Positions 15,781 through 22,620 of a stretch of 22,620 nucleotides of DNA are shown here, piece by piece. Origin of the DNA: Clostridiales bacterium (GTDB lineage Bacteria > Bacillota > Clostridia > Oscillospirales > CAG-272); assembly GCA_003523225.1 (NCBI GenBank), contig DPGK01000039.1, positions 12,104-34,723 on the forward strand, read 5' to 3'. The first letter of the stretch is position 1, and every line of letters begins with the position of its first letter. Made by a program: the position numbers and the translations under genes. The notes under the pieces are model-generated. The model was not told where the DNA came from. It saw nothing but the letters and a program-made list of their open reading frames with translations, and ran no database searches.

Positions 15781-16806
15781 ATGGAAAAGCTCGTTACCGG
15801 CGTAGCCTATCACGGCAACCGCATACTCCGTCATGTAGCCGACGATATGGCGGACATTGCGCGTCACAACATGAATCTTGTGGTCCACACCTTCACTCAC
15901 ACCGACTGGGAGCGGCACCTTGGCGTTATGAAGAGCATTGTTGACCTGTCAAGGGAGAACGGACTTGATGTGTGGATAGACAACTGGGGGATCGGCGGAC
16001 CTCCGGGAGATGTTTCGCACTTTCTCGGCGAGCATCCGGAGGCGCGGCAGGTGTATTCGGACGGCACTCCCGACCCTGTAAGCGTCTGCTACAACAGCGA
16101 GGCGTTTTTTGAATTCACCAAGCGCTGGCTTGAGGCGGTTCGGGACTTTGGGGGAGATAAGATATTCTGGGATGAGCCGCATCTGAAGCTGAAAAAAACC
16201 GATGACGGCGGCGAACGCTTCACCTGCTGCTGTCCCGTCTGCCGGCAGCTGTTTGAGGAACGCTTCAATATGCCGATGCCGAATACTTTGACGCCCGAGG
16301 TAAAGGCGTTCCGCGCATGGTCGATGGAAAATTATTTTAACAGAGTGTGCAGTTATTCAAAGCTGCTCGGCATGGAAAACATAGTCTGCGTTATGCTTCA
16401 TACGCTTGAGGACACGAGCGGCATTATGGATATTGAGTGTGTGGACAATTTCGGTATAGACCCCTATTGGTTCCCCGGCAGCGGCAGAGACCCGTATGAT
16501 TTTGTATATGAAGCTTCGCGTTCGATGCTTGAGAAGACCCGCAGCTGTGGCAAACAAAGTCATGTCTGGATCCAGTGCTACAAGATCCCTGCGGGGTATG
16601 AGGACGAGATCGTCACGGCGACCGACGCCGCCTTTGACGCGGGCGCGCGGACGATCGTTGACTGGAGCTTCCGCGGTGCGGAATCAAATACATATAAGTC
16701 AGAAAACTGCGAGCGGGTCTGGCAGGTGATGGGCGAGGCAGCCGCGCGCGTGCGTAACCGATGGTTTGATGAAATAAGAAATAAAAAACAGGAGAAATAT
16801 AAATGA
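15781..16806 (+). CDS. Uncharacterised TIM-barrel protein, probable glycoside hydrolase relative
   Basis: I do not recognise a named family for this 341-residue protein. It has the rhythm of a beta/alpha barrel: strand-like pieces NLVVHTF (32-38), GLDVWIDNWG (61-70), KIFWDEPH (127-134), NIVCVMLH (200-207), NFGIDPYW (223-230), HVWIQCY (261-267) and TIVDWSF (291-297). Asp131-Glu132 at the end of a central strand is where clan-A glycosidases place the acid/base. A TCCCPVCRQLF motif (148-158, Cys149, 150, 151, 154) resembles the cysteine motif in several uncharacterised glycosidase-like barrels and could bind zinc. There is no signal peptide. GGAGG (15766-15770) sets the start. Its stop overlaps the sulfatase start (ATGA, 16803-16806), so the two proteins probably work on the same substrate. 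The hydrolase role is inference; other carbohydrate-active or isomerase barrels are possible. Confidence 0.6.
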   Translation: MEKLVTGVAYHGNRILRHVADDMADIARHNMNLVVHTFTHTDWERHLGVMKSIVDLSRENGLDVWIDNWGIGGPPGDVSHFLGEHPEARQVYSDGTPDPVSVCYNSEAFFEFTKRWLEAVRDFGGDKIFWDEPHLKLKKTDDGGERFTCCCPVCRQLFEERFNMPMPNTLTPEVKAFRAWSMENYFNRVCSYSKLLGMENIVCVMLHTLEDTSGIMDIECVDNFGIDPYWFPGSGRDPYDFVYEASRSMLEKTRSCGKQSHVWIQCYKIPAGYEDEIVTATDAAFDAGARTIVDWSFRGAESNTYKSENCERVWQVMGEAAARVRNRWFDEIRNKKQEKYK

Positions 16807-18359
16807 AAAAACAGCTTGTATTCATTATGACGGACACGCAGAGATGGGATATGGTGAACTGCTACCGCGAGACAGGCCTCAGTACGCCATGTATTGACCG
16901 TCTTGCCGCCTCCGGTGTGCGTTACGAGCGCGCCTACACGACTCAGCCGGTATGCGGACCGGCAAGGTCGGGGCTTTTTACCGGACTTTACCCCTCCTCG
17001 AACGGCTCATGGGCGAACTGCATGGCGCTTGGCGACAATGTTCACACCATCGGTCAGAGATTGCATGACAACGGCATAAGTACCGCTTATATCGGCAAGT
17101 GGCATCTTGACGGCAGCGATTATTTCGGCAACGGTATCTGCCCCGACGGGTGGGATCCCGATTACTGGTACGATATGCGCAGATATCTTGAGGAGCTGGG
17201 GAACAATCATGACCGCATAAAGTCGCGTATGCCTCAGACGATGGATTACGAGGACATAGAGCCGGAGTTTACATACGGATACCGCGTCATGCAGCGGGCG
17301 CTTGACTATATGGAGAAGCACCGTGACGACGATTATTTCCTTGTCGTCTCCTTTGACGAGCCGCACGGACCTTATCTCTGCCCTCAGCCATATGCTTCAA
17401 TGTATGCGGGATATGAATTTCCCAAGTCTCCTGCGGTTTACGATACCCTTGAGGGAAAGCCGATACATCAGAAGATATGGGCGGCGCAGAAGCCCCGTCC
17501 CGACCGTGACAAATTCAAAATAAAGAACAAGTACTTCTTCGGGTGCAATTCGTATGTTGACAGCCTTATCGGCAAGGTCGTGGACGCCGCGCCGGATGAG
17601 GCGACGATAATGTACACCTCCGACCATGGCGATCTGCTCGGCAGTCACTGTCTTTTTGCCAAGGGTCCGGCGGCATATGACGATGTGGCTCGTATCCCCT
17701 TTATCATACGCACGCCCGACGGTCTGCACGGCGAGGTATACAGCCGTCAGCCGGTATCGCATATCAATGTCTGCCCGACGGTCATGGAGTATTTCGGACT
17801 TCCGATACCGAAGCAGTTTGAGGGCGGCAGCATCCTGCGCACCGCTTACGACAAAAACGCCCCCGCTGACGACGGTTTTCTTATCGAGTTCGGCAGATTT
17901 GAGCTTGACCACGACCACTATGGCGGTTTTCAGCTTATGCGGTGTCTGGTGAAGGACAACATGAAGCTGGTAATAAACCTGCTTTCCGACGACGAGCTGT
18001 ATGACCTTGACGCCGATCCGTATGAGTGCAAAAACCTGATAGACGATCCGGCGTATACGGATATCCGCAACGCGCTGCACGACGAGCTGCTTGACAGGAT
18101 GAATAAAAACCGCGACCCCTTCCGCGGATATTACTGGGAGACCCGTACGTGGAGGAGAGACGCGGCAAAGCCGACATGGAGATATACCGGCTGGACACGT
18201 CAGCGCGAAAACGAGGAATACGAGCCGCGCCAGCTTGACTATGCTACCGGTCTTGTGATAACCAACGCTCAGCGCGAAAAGATACACGCCGCGGAATTTC
18301 CGAAGTTCTGCCATCTTGACGAGCTTATCGCCTGGGTGGAAAAGGACGCGATAAAGTAA
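16803..18359 (+). CDS. Sulfatase, Cys-type, second copy
   Basis: This second formylglycine-type sulfatase has 518 residues. The signature is CGPAR (51-55), again with Cys and an Ala at the usual Ser/Thr place. Metal and active-site pieces: MTDTQRWD (9-16), YIGKWHLDG (96-104), FDEPHGPY (184-191), YTSDHGDLLGSH (271-282) and FAKGPAAYDD (285-294). It ends with the typical LYDLDADPYECKNLIDDP stretch followed by a longer C-terminal tail with many Trp and Arg residues (TWRRDAAKPTWRYTGWTR). No signal peptide is seen. It is not a close duplicate of the leftward sulfatase, so the two likely cut different sulfate positions or linkages. It overlaps the TIM-barrel gene by 4 bases, with GGAGAAA before the ATG. 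No maturase (anSME) gene is present in the window. Confidence 0.92.
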   Translation: MKKQLVFIMTDTQRWDMVNCYRETGLSTPCIDRLAASGVRYERAYTTQPVCGPARSGLFTGLYPSSNGSWANCMALGDNVHTIGQRLHDNGISTAYIGKWHLDGSDYFGNGICPDGWDPDYWYDMRRYLEELGNNHDRIKSRMPQTMDYEDIEPEFTYGYRVMQRALDYMEKHRDDDYFLVVSFDEPHGPYLCPQPYASMYAGYEFPKSPAVYDTLEGKPIHQKIWAAQKPRPDRDKFKIKNKYFFGCNSYVDSLIGKVVDAAPDEATIMYTSDHGDLLGSHCLFAKGPAAYDDVARIPFIIRTPDGLHGEVYSRQPVSHINVCPTVMEYFGLPIPKQFEGGSILRTAYDKNAPADDGFLIEFGRFELDHDHYGGFQLMRCLVKDNMKLVINLLSDDELYDLDADPYECKNLIDDPAYTDIRNALHDELLDRMNKNRDPFRGYYWETRTWRRDAAKPTWRYTGWTRQRENEEYEPRQLDYATGLVITNAQREKIHAAEFPKFCHLDELIAWVEKDAIK

Positions 18360-18370
18360 AATAAAATAAG

Positions 18371-18430
18371 AAAAAATACCCCTGTATGGTTGCCGCAATT
18401 TTGTGCCGCAGCAATGCAGGGATATTTTTT
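18371..18430. terminator. Bidirectional terminator between sulfatase and metH genes
   Basis: An imperfect stem (CCCTGTATGGTTGCC from 18380 against GGCAGCAATGCAGGG-like bases ending 18421, actual arm CCGCAGCAATGCAGGG) is flanked by A6 on the left (18371-18376) and T6 on the right (18425-18430). It would stop transcripts arriving from both convergent genes. Confidence 0.65.
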
Positions 18431-18432
18431 AA

Positions 18433-20853
18433 TTATTCGTGTCTTAACGAAGAAACCACGCTCTCGGCGTATCTTACCGTTTCCATAGCGTCCTTTGCGT
18501 ACTTGTCCGCGCCGATCTTATCGGCGTACTCCTGCGTCAGCACCGCTCCTCCGACGACGGTCTTGCACCACGGGGCTTTTTCCCTCAGCAGCTTGATTGT
18601 TTCCTCCATGGCGGGGACTGTGGTGGTCATGAGGGCGGAAAGCCCGGCAAGCGGGGCGTGAAGCCTTACGACTGCTTCGGCAACCGTTTCGGGCGGCACA
18701 TCCTTGCCGAGGTCCACAACGTCAAAGCCGTAGTTCTCAAGCAGCAGCTTTACAATGTTTTTGCCGATATCGTGTATATCTCCGTGCACGGTGGCTATCA
18801 CGAACACGCCCTTCCCGGCGGTCTTTCCGCTGCCTGACATGTGTGTTTTTATGACCTCAAAGGCGCTTTTGGCGGCTTCCGCGCTCATTAGAAGCTGGGG
18901 CAGATACACCGTTTTGTTTTCAAATCCTGTTCCCGCGATGTTAAGGGCGGGAATTATTTCGTTGTTGACAATATCGAGCGGAGGGATGCTGACAAGAAGC
19001 TCCCGTGTGATATCTGCCGCCCTGTCCCTCAGACCCTTTACCACCGCGCGCTGAAGCTCGGAGGAAAAATCCTCTGCCGTTCTTGCGGCGGCTGCGGGCG
19101 CGGCGGTGCCGGGGCTTGGGACAGCCGCAAAGGAGTCCGATGCGCCGATATAAGCGGCGCAGTTTTCGTCAAGCCCGCTCAGCGCATTATAGGTATAATA
19201 GGTCTTCATCATGTCCGCGGAATATGGATTCATTATTGCCGCAGACAAGCCGTTCTCAAGCGCCATGGCAAAAAACACGCTGTTGACGGCGTCACGGCAG
19301 GGCAGACCGAAGGACACGTTGGAAACGCCGAGCGAGGTGTGGCAGCCAAGCCCGTTTTTTATACGTCTCAGCGCTTCAAGTGTGGTCAGTGCGGCGGTGT
19401 TGTCCGCGCTGACGGTCATGGTCAGGGTGTCAAAAACGATATCATTTTTGCCGATTCCGTAAGCGGCGGCTCTCCTTAGTATCTTTTCGGCTATTTCCAC
19501 TCTGCCGTCGGCGGTTGCGGGAATGCCGTTTTCATCCAGCGTTAGGGCTACCACCACTCCGCCGTATTTCTTTACCAGCGGAAATACCGCCTCCATGCTT
19601 TCCTCTTTGCCGTTTACCGAGTTTATCATCGCCTTGCCGTTATACCGGCGAAGCGCCGCTTCCATTGCGCGGATATCCGAGGTGTCGATCTGAAGCGGCA
19701 GGTCGATAACAGCCTGAAGCTCGCAGACCGCGTTTTTAAGCACGTCGAGCTCGTCAATGCCGGGAAGCCCGACGTTGACGTCAAGTATATGCACTCCCTT
19801 TTCCTGCTGTTTTACTCCCTCGGCAAGGATATGATCCATATCGTTTTCAAGCAGCGCTTGCTTGAAACGCTTTTTTCCTGTGGGATTTATGCGTTCCCCG
19901 ATAAGGATCGGGGCTTTGCCGAGCTTTACCGCGTGCGTGTATGAGGAAACGACAGTAAGGTTTTTGTCCCGGACGGGAACCGGCGTCATGCCGCGAGTTT
20001 TGTCGGTAAGCGCTTTTATATACGCAGGCGTCGTGCCGCAGCAGCCACCGACTACGCGGATCCCCTTTTTCACAAGCTCGCAGACCTCGTCGGAAAAATC
20101 CTCTGCCGTCACGTCAAACACAGTCTTTCCGTCCACAGACCTCGGAAGCCCGGCGTTAGGCTTGAGGATGACAGGAACCGAGGCATTCTGCAGCAGTTCT
20201 ATGGCGACTCCCCGGAGCTGTCTCGGACCGAGTGAGCAATTGGCACCCAGAGCCGCCGCCCCCATGCCTTCCAGCATTGCCGCCATGGCGGCGGGAGAGG
20301 CGCCCGTCATCAGCTTGCCGTCCTCGCCGTAGGCGTTGCATACGATGACGGGAAGGTCGGAATTTTCCTTTGCGGCGAGAAGCGCCGCTTTGGTCTCATA
20401 GCTGTCGTTCATCGTTTCGATGAGTATCAGGTCAACGCCGCAGCTTGTTCCTATCCTTACGGTCTCGGCAAAAGCCCCGACCGCGTCCTCAAAATCAAGA
20501 TCTCCGAGCGGCTTCAGCAGCTTGCCCGAGGGACCGATATCAAGAGCGATGAACTTTTCCCCGGCAGAGGAGCTTTGCGCTCTGGCGTCCGCGGCGTTCT
20601 TTACCGCCGCCTTTATTATTTTTTCAAGCTCATCTTTGGAATATTTAAGCGTGTTTGCTCCGAAGGTGTTTGTGCATACAATGTTGCTTCCCGCGTCAAA
20701 ATAGTCTCTGTGTATGCCGCATATGACGTCGGGATGAGAAATATTCCAGCGTTCGGGGGCGTCGCCCGGCTTCAGACCCTTTGCCTGAAGCAGCGTTCCC
20801 ATGCCGCCGTCAAGATAAACGATATTGTCCTTCAGAAATTCGGAAAAAGTCAT
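18433..20853 (-). CDS. metH: B12-dependent methionine synthase lacking the reactivation domain
   Basis: MetH transfers a methyl group from 5-methyltetrahydrofolate through cobalamin to homocysteine, making methionine. The 806 residues cover three of the four classic modules. The homocysteine domain (about 1-285) has zinc ligands Cys206 (GANCSLG) and Cys271-Cys272 (GGCCGT). The pterin domain (about 312-565) begins ILIGERINPTG and includes VHILDVNVGLPG and ALTLDENGIP. The cobalamin cap and domain (about 595-806) carry HGDIHDIGKN with axial-base ligand His694 in D-x-H-x-x-G. A low-complexity Pro/Ala linker sits at about 578-592. The C-terminal SAM-binding reactivation domain of E. coli MetH (full length about 1,227) is missing; the next gene upstream supplies it. 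Its ATG overlaps that gene's stop (ATGA, 20850-20853). Confidence 0.93.
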   Translation of the reverse strand: MTFSEFLKDNIVYLDGGMGTLLQAKGLKPGDAPERWNISHPDVICGIHRDYFDAGSNIVCTNTFGANTLKYSKDELEKIIKAAVKNAADARAQSSSAGEKFIALDIGPSGKLLKPLGDLDFEDAVGAFAETVRIGTSCGVDLILIETMNDSYETKAALLAAKENSDLPVIVCNAYGEDGKLMTGASPAAMAAMLEGMGAAALGANCSLGPRQLRGVAIELLQNASVPVILKPNAGLPRSVDGKTVFDVTAEDFSDEVCELVKKGIRVVGGCCGTTPAYIKALTDKTRGMTPVPVRDKNLTVVSSYTHAVKLGKAPILIGERINPTGKKRFKQALLENDMDHILAEGVKQQEKGVHILDVNVGLPGIDELDVLKNAVCELQAVIDLPLQIDTSDIRAMEAALRRYNGKAMINSVNGKEESMEAVFPLVKKYGGVVVALTLDENGIPATADGRVEIAEKILRRAAAYGIGKNDIVFDTLTMTVSADNTAALTTLEALRRIKNGLGCHTSLGVSNVSFGLPCRDAVNSVFFAMALENGLSAAIMNPYSADMMKTYYTYNALSGLDENCAAYIGASDSFAAVPSPGTAAPAAAARTAEDFSSELQRAVVKGLRDRAADITRELLVSIPPLDIVNNEIIPALNIAGTGFENKTVYLPQLLMSAEAAKSAFEVIKTHMSGSGKTAGKGVFVIATVHGDIHDIGKNIVKLLLENYGFDVVDLGKDVPPETVAEAVVRLHAPLAGLSALMTTTVPAMEETIKLLREKAPWCKTVVGGAVLTQEYADKIGADKYAKDAMETVRYAESVVSSLRHE

Positions 20854-21515
20854 AAAGCACCTCTGAAAGCGCAGTCGGTTTTATTACATGCGCTGCATTT
20901 GTTCGGGGATTGACCCTCTTTGTCGCCGCAGATACCGACAAAAGCCGTTACCGATTTGGAGGGCGACATGAGCAGGCTGTCATTAAGGAACAGCCCTATC
21001 CGTTTTTCGCAGTCGAGAACGGAAAAGATCATTTTCTGAGCGTCAAGCGGAAGATCGCCGTATCCGGGGCTGAAGCGCGCACCGGGGCGCACTCCGAGTT
21101 CTTCGCCGATATCGCGGCAGAAAGCGTCGCACAGGGCTTCTATCCTTTCCGCGCCGAAAGCCTGAAGCATCAGGGCTTTCGCCGGTGAGAGCCTGCCGTA
21201 TCTTGCAATAAGCCGGTCTATCTCCACGCCCACTGTGGCGGCAAACAGGATGATGTTTTCGCACCTTGCAAGATTTGCGGCAAGATTTTTTGATCTCAGC
21301 TCAAATATACCGAAATCGCAGATGTCCTCTCTGACCGACACCTGAAGCCGGCAAAAGCACACCTTGTATGAAAGCCTGTCCCCGGCTTCACGCAGACAGG
21401 AATCCAGAAGCTCCGATATGCTTTCGTCAGCCTCCCGGCAGCCGGCATACCGGAGTATTTCCCGCTTGCAGACCGGCGGCGCGGGATATGTCCTGACCGA
21501 AATTACCGGGTTCAT
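20850..21515 (-). CDS. Stand-alone methionine synthase reactivation-domain protein
   Basis: The 221-residue product resembles the activation domain of B12-dependent methionine synthase, which uses S-adenosylmethionine and an electron donor to remethylate oxidised cob(II)alamin. The diagnostic stretch is RPGARFSPGYGDLPLDAQ (143-160), followed by LNDSLLMSPSKSVTAFVGI (177-195). An ILFAATVG strand (89-96) and an FGAERIEALCDAF helix (120-132) precede it. The C terminus has CSACNKTDC (207-215), a small cysteine cluster also seen in stand-alone relatives, which may bind metal. It overlaps metF upstream (ATGA, 21512-21515) and metH downstream (20850-20853), so all three are translated as a coupled set. 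Splitting this domain from MetH is known in Thermotoga and many Clostridia. Confidence 0.85.
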   Translation of the reverse strand: MNPVISVRTYPAPPVCKREILRYAGCREADESISELLDSCLREAGDRLSYKVCFCRLQVSVREDICDFGIFELRSKNLAANLARCENIILFAATVGVEIDRLIARYGRLSPAKALMLQAFGAERIEALCDAFCRDIGEELGVRPGARFSPGYGDLPLDAQKMIFSVLDCEKRIGLFLNDSLLMSPSKSVTAFVGICGDKEGQSPNKCSACNKTDCAFRGAL

Positions 21516-22390
21516 TTGCCGAGTATGTCGGACAGGTTGCTGTGTATTCTTGCCGCAACATCCGGCTTGTTCATCGAGTACACATGTACATTGTTGATGC
21601 CGTTGGCGTACAGGTCGATGATCTGATCGGTTGCGTAGGCGATACCCGCCTGCTTCATCGCCGCGGGATCTGAGCCGAATTTATCGACAAGGCTTTTGAA
21701 TCTCTGAGGCATAAAAGAGCCGGAGAGCTTTATTGCCCTTTGCACCTGATTTGCGTTGGTAATTGGCATGATGCCGGGAATGACGGGAACGGTGATTCCC
21801 GCTTCGCGTATCTTGTAAAGGAAATTGTAAAGCAGATTGTTGTCAAAAAACATCTGTGTGGTCAGAAAATCCGCACCGGCGTCTACTTTTTCCCTGAGAT
21901 ACCGGATGTCTTCCTTTTGATTTGGGCTTTCCGGGTGGATCTCCGGATAGCAGGCTGCACCGATGCAGAAGTCGGGGTCTGCGGCTTTCAGCTCGTAAAT
22001 AAGGTCAACGGCGTGCCGGTAGTCCCAGCCGCTGCGGTCCGCGCCCTCAAGTGCCGGCGGAATGTCGCCTCTCAGCGCCATTACATTTGTTATTCCGGCG
22101 GCTTTTATCTCATTTATCTTCTGACGCACCGATTCCTTTGTGGAGGAAACACAGGTAAGGTGCGCTAAGGTGGGTACGCCGTATAGCTCCTTGATGTTTT
22201 TGGCAATATCAAGGGTGTATTTGCTCGTGCCGCCTCCGGCGCCGTATGTAACGCTCATAAAGGACGGACGCAGCTTTGCGATCTCTTCGGTGGCAGCCTT
22301 TACGCTGTCAAAAACGGTTTCGGTCTTGGGCGGAAAGACCTCAAAGGAGAGGGAGGGTTTGTTTGCTGATAGGATATCTTTGATCTTCAT
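21512..22390 (-). CDS. metF: Methylenetetrahydrofolate reductase
   Basis: MetF reduces 5,10-methylenetetrahydrofolate to 5-methyltetrahydrofolate, the methyl donor for MetH next in the operon. The 292-residue FAD-dependent barrel shows LSFEVFPPK (14-22, catalytic Glu17), SVTYGAGGG (46-54), HLTCV (77-81), MALRGDIPP (104-112, Asp109), FCIGAACYPEIHPE (with the conserved YPE-HPE pattern), DAGADFLTTQMFFDN and IPGIMPI. Length and motifs match the usual bacterial enzyme. AAGGAAG (22407-22401) lies ahead of the ATG at 22390. It is first in the metF, reactivation protein, metH operon. Confidence 0.96.
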   Translation of the reverse strand: MKIKDILSANKPSLSFEVFPPKTETVFDSVKAATEEIAKLRPSFMSVTYGAGGGTSKYTLDIAKNIKELYGVPTLAHLTCVSSTKESVRQKINEIKAAGITNVMALRGDIPPALEGADRSGWDYRHAVDLIYELKAADPDFCIGAACYPEIHPESPNQKEDIRYLREKVDAGADFLTTQMFFDNNLLYNFLYKIREAGITVPVIPGIMPITNANQVQRAIKLSGSFMPQRFKSLVDKFGSDPAAMKQAGIAYATDQIIDLYANGINNVHVYSMNKPDVAARIHSNLSDILGK

Positions 22391-22419
22391 TTTTTGATCT
22401 TCCTTGTCGTGATACCTTT

Positions 22420-22448
22420 ATTATACACCATGAGGGTAGGTAAATCAA
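22420..22448 (-). promoter_or_regulatory. Promoter of the metF-metH operon
   Basis: On the minus strand TTGATT (22448-22443), a 17-base spacer and TATAAT (22425-22420). The start site would be near 22413, leaving only about 22 bases of leader, just enough for the ribosome binding site and too short for a SAM riboswitch. Confidence 0.7.
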
Positions 22449-22543
22449 GTTTTTTGTGTAAACAAGCGCTGCCCGAAGCAATAATGCCGCAAAAAATGCA
22501 TTTATCCGCCGGTGAGCCGTTTCCCATGCCATTTATACGCAAC

Positions 22544-22620
22544 ACAATACCAATAATCCGTAGGGCGGGGGTCTTGCGCGATTTTCAGCCGGTGCGGATC
22601 TTCCGGCAATATGAATCGGG
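22544..22620. repeat. Second copy of the dispersed repeat (runs to window edge)
   Basis: ACAATACCAAT at 22544 followed by TCCGTAGGGCGGGGGTCTTG parallels the start of the repeat at 13919. The right limit is uncertain because the similarity fades after about 22578. No gene is seen from 22449 to the window end. Confidence 0.45.

Noticed and set aside
17397..18398. 333-codon minus-strand open frame
   Set aside because: Antisense to the second sulfatase, a by-product of its codon usage.
22391..22620. SAM riboswitch upstream of metF
   Set aside because: No SAM-box-like paired elements are visible and the promoter lies only about 30 bases before the start codon.

Overview
The window is the replication-origin neighbourhood of a bacterial chromosome. 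The order dnaA-dnaN-recF-remB-gyrB, a DnaA-trio-like origin between dnaA and dnaN, strong purine-rich ribosome binding sites and SigA-type promoters point to a Clostridia-like member of the Bacillota. A split B12-dependent methionine synthase, Cys-type sulfatases and many palindromic repeats would suit a gut anaerobe. That habitat and any finer taxonomy are inference.

Left arm (1-3747, genes on the minus strand): the 5' half of gyrA; about 1 kb of non-coding DNA with a tandem array of a 190-207 bp unit built round palindromic (REP-like) hairpins; then a two-gene operon of a PfkB-family sugar kinase and a small DUF559 nuclease-like protein. DnaA boxes are clustered inside the kinase gene. A consensus promoter fires leftward into the kinase, back to back with the rightward dnaA promoter.

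Origin and replication block (3813-10379, plus strand): dnaA, oriC (DnaA boxes, trio repeats, AT-rich unwinding region), dnaN, recF, remB and gyrB. The S4-domain gene usual between dnaN and recF is absent, and gyrA lies on the opposite replichore. Then follow cysS, a GtrA-type membrane protein gene and a small lipoprotein gene ending at a strong terminator.

Accessory stretch (12950-18430): an inverted pair of REP elements, a small AT-rich membrane-protein gene broken by an in-frame stop, another dispersed repeat, and a divergent sulfatase locus. One cytoplasmic-type sulfatase reads left. An uncharacterised TIM-barrel protein, probably a glycoside hydrolase relative, and a second sulfatase are translationally coupled and read right. 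Together they look like a small intracellular unit for a sulfated substrate.

Right end (18433-22425, minus strand): a tightly overlapping methionine operon of metF, a stand-alone MetH reactivation-domain protein and a MetH lacking that domain. It makes methyl-THF, transfers the methyl group to homocysteine, and presumably repairs oxidised cobalamin. No tRNA, rRNA, CRISPR array, transposase or recognisable riboswitch was seen.
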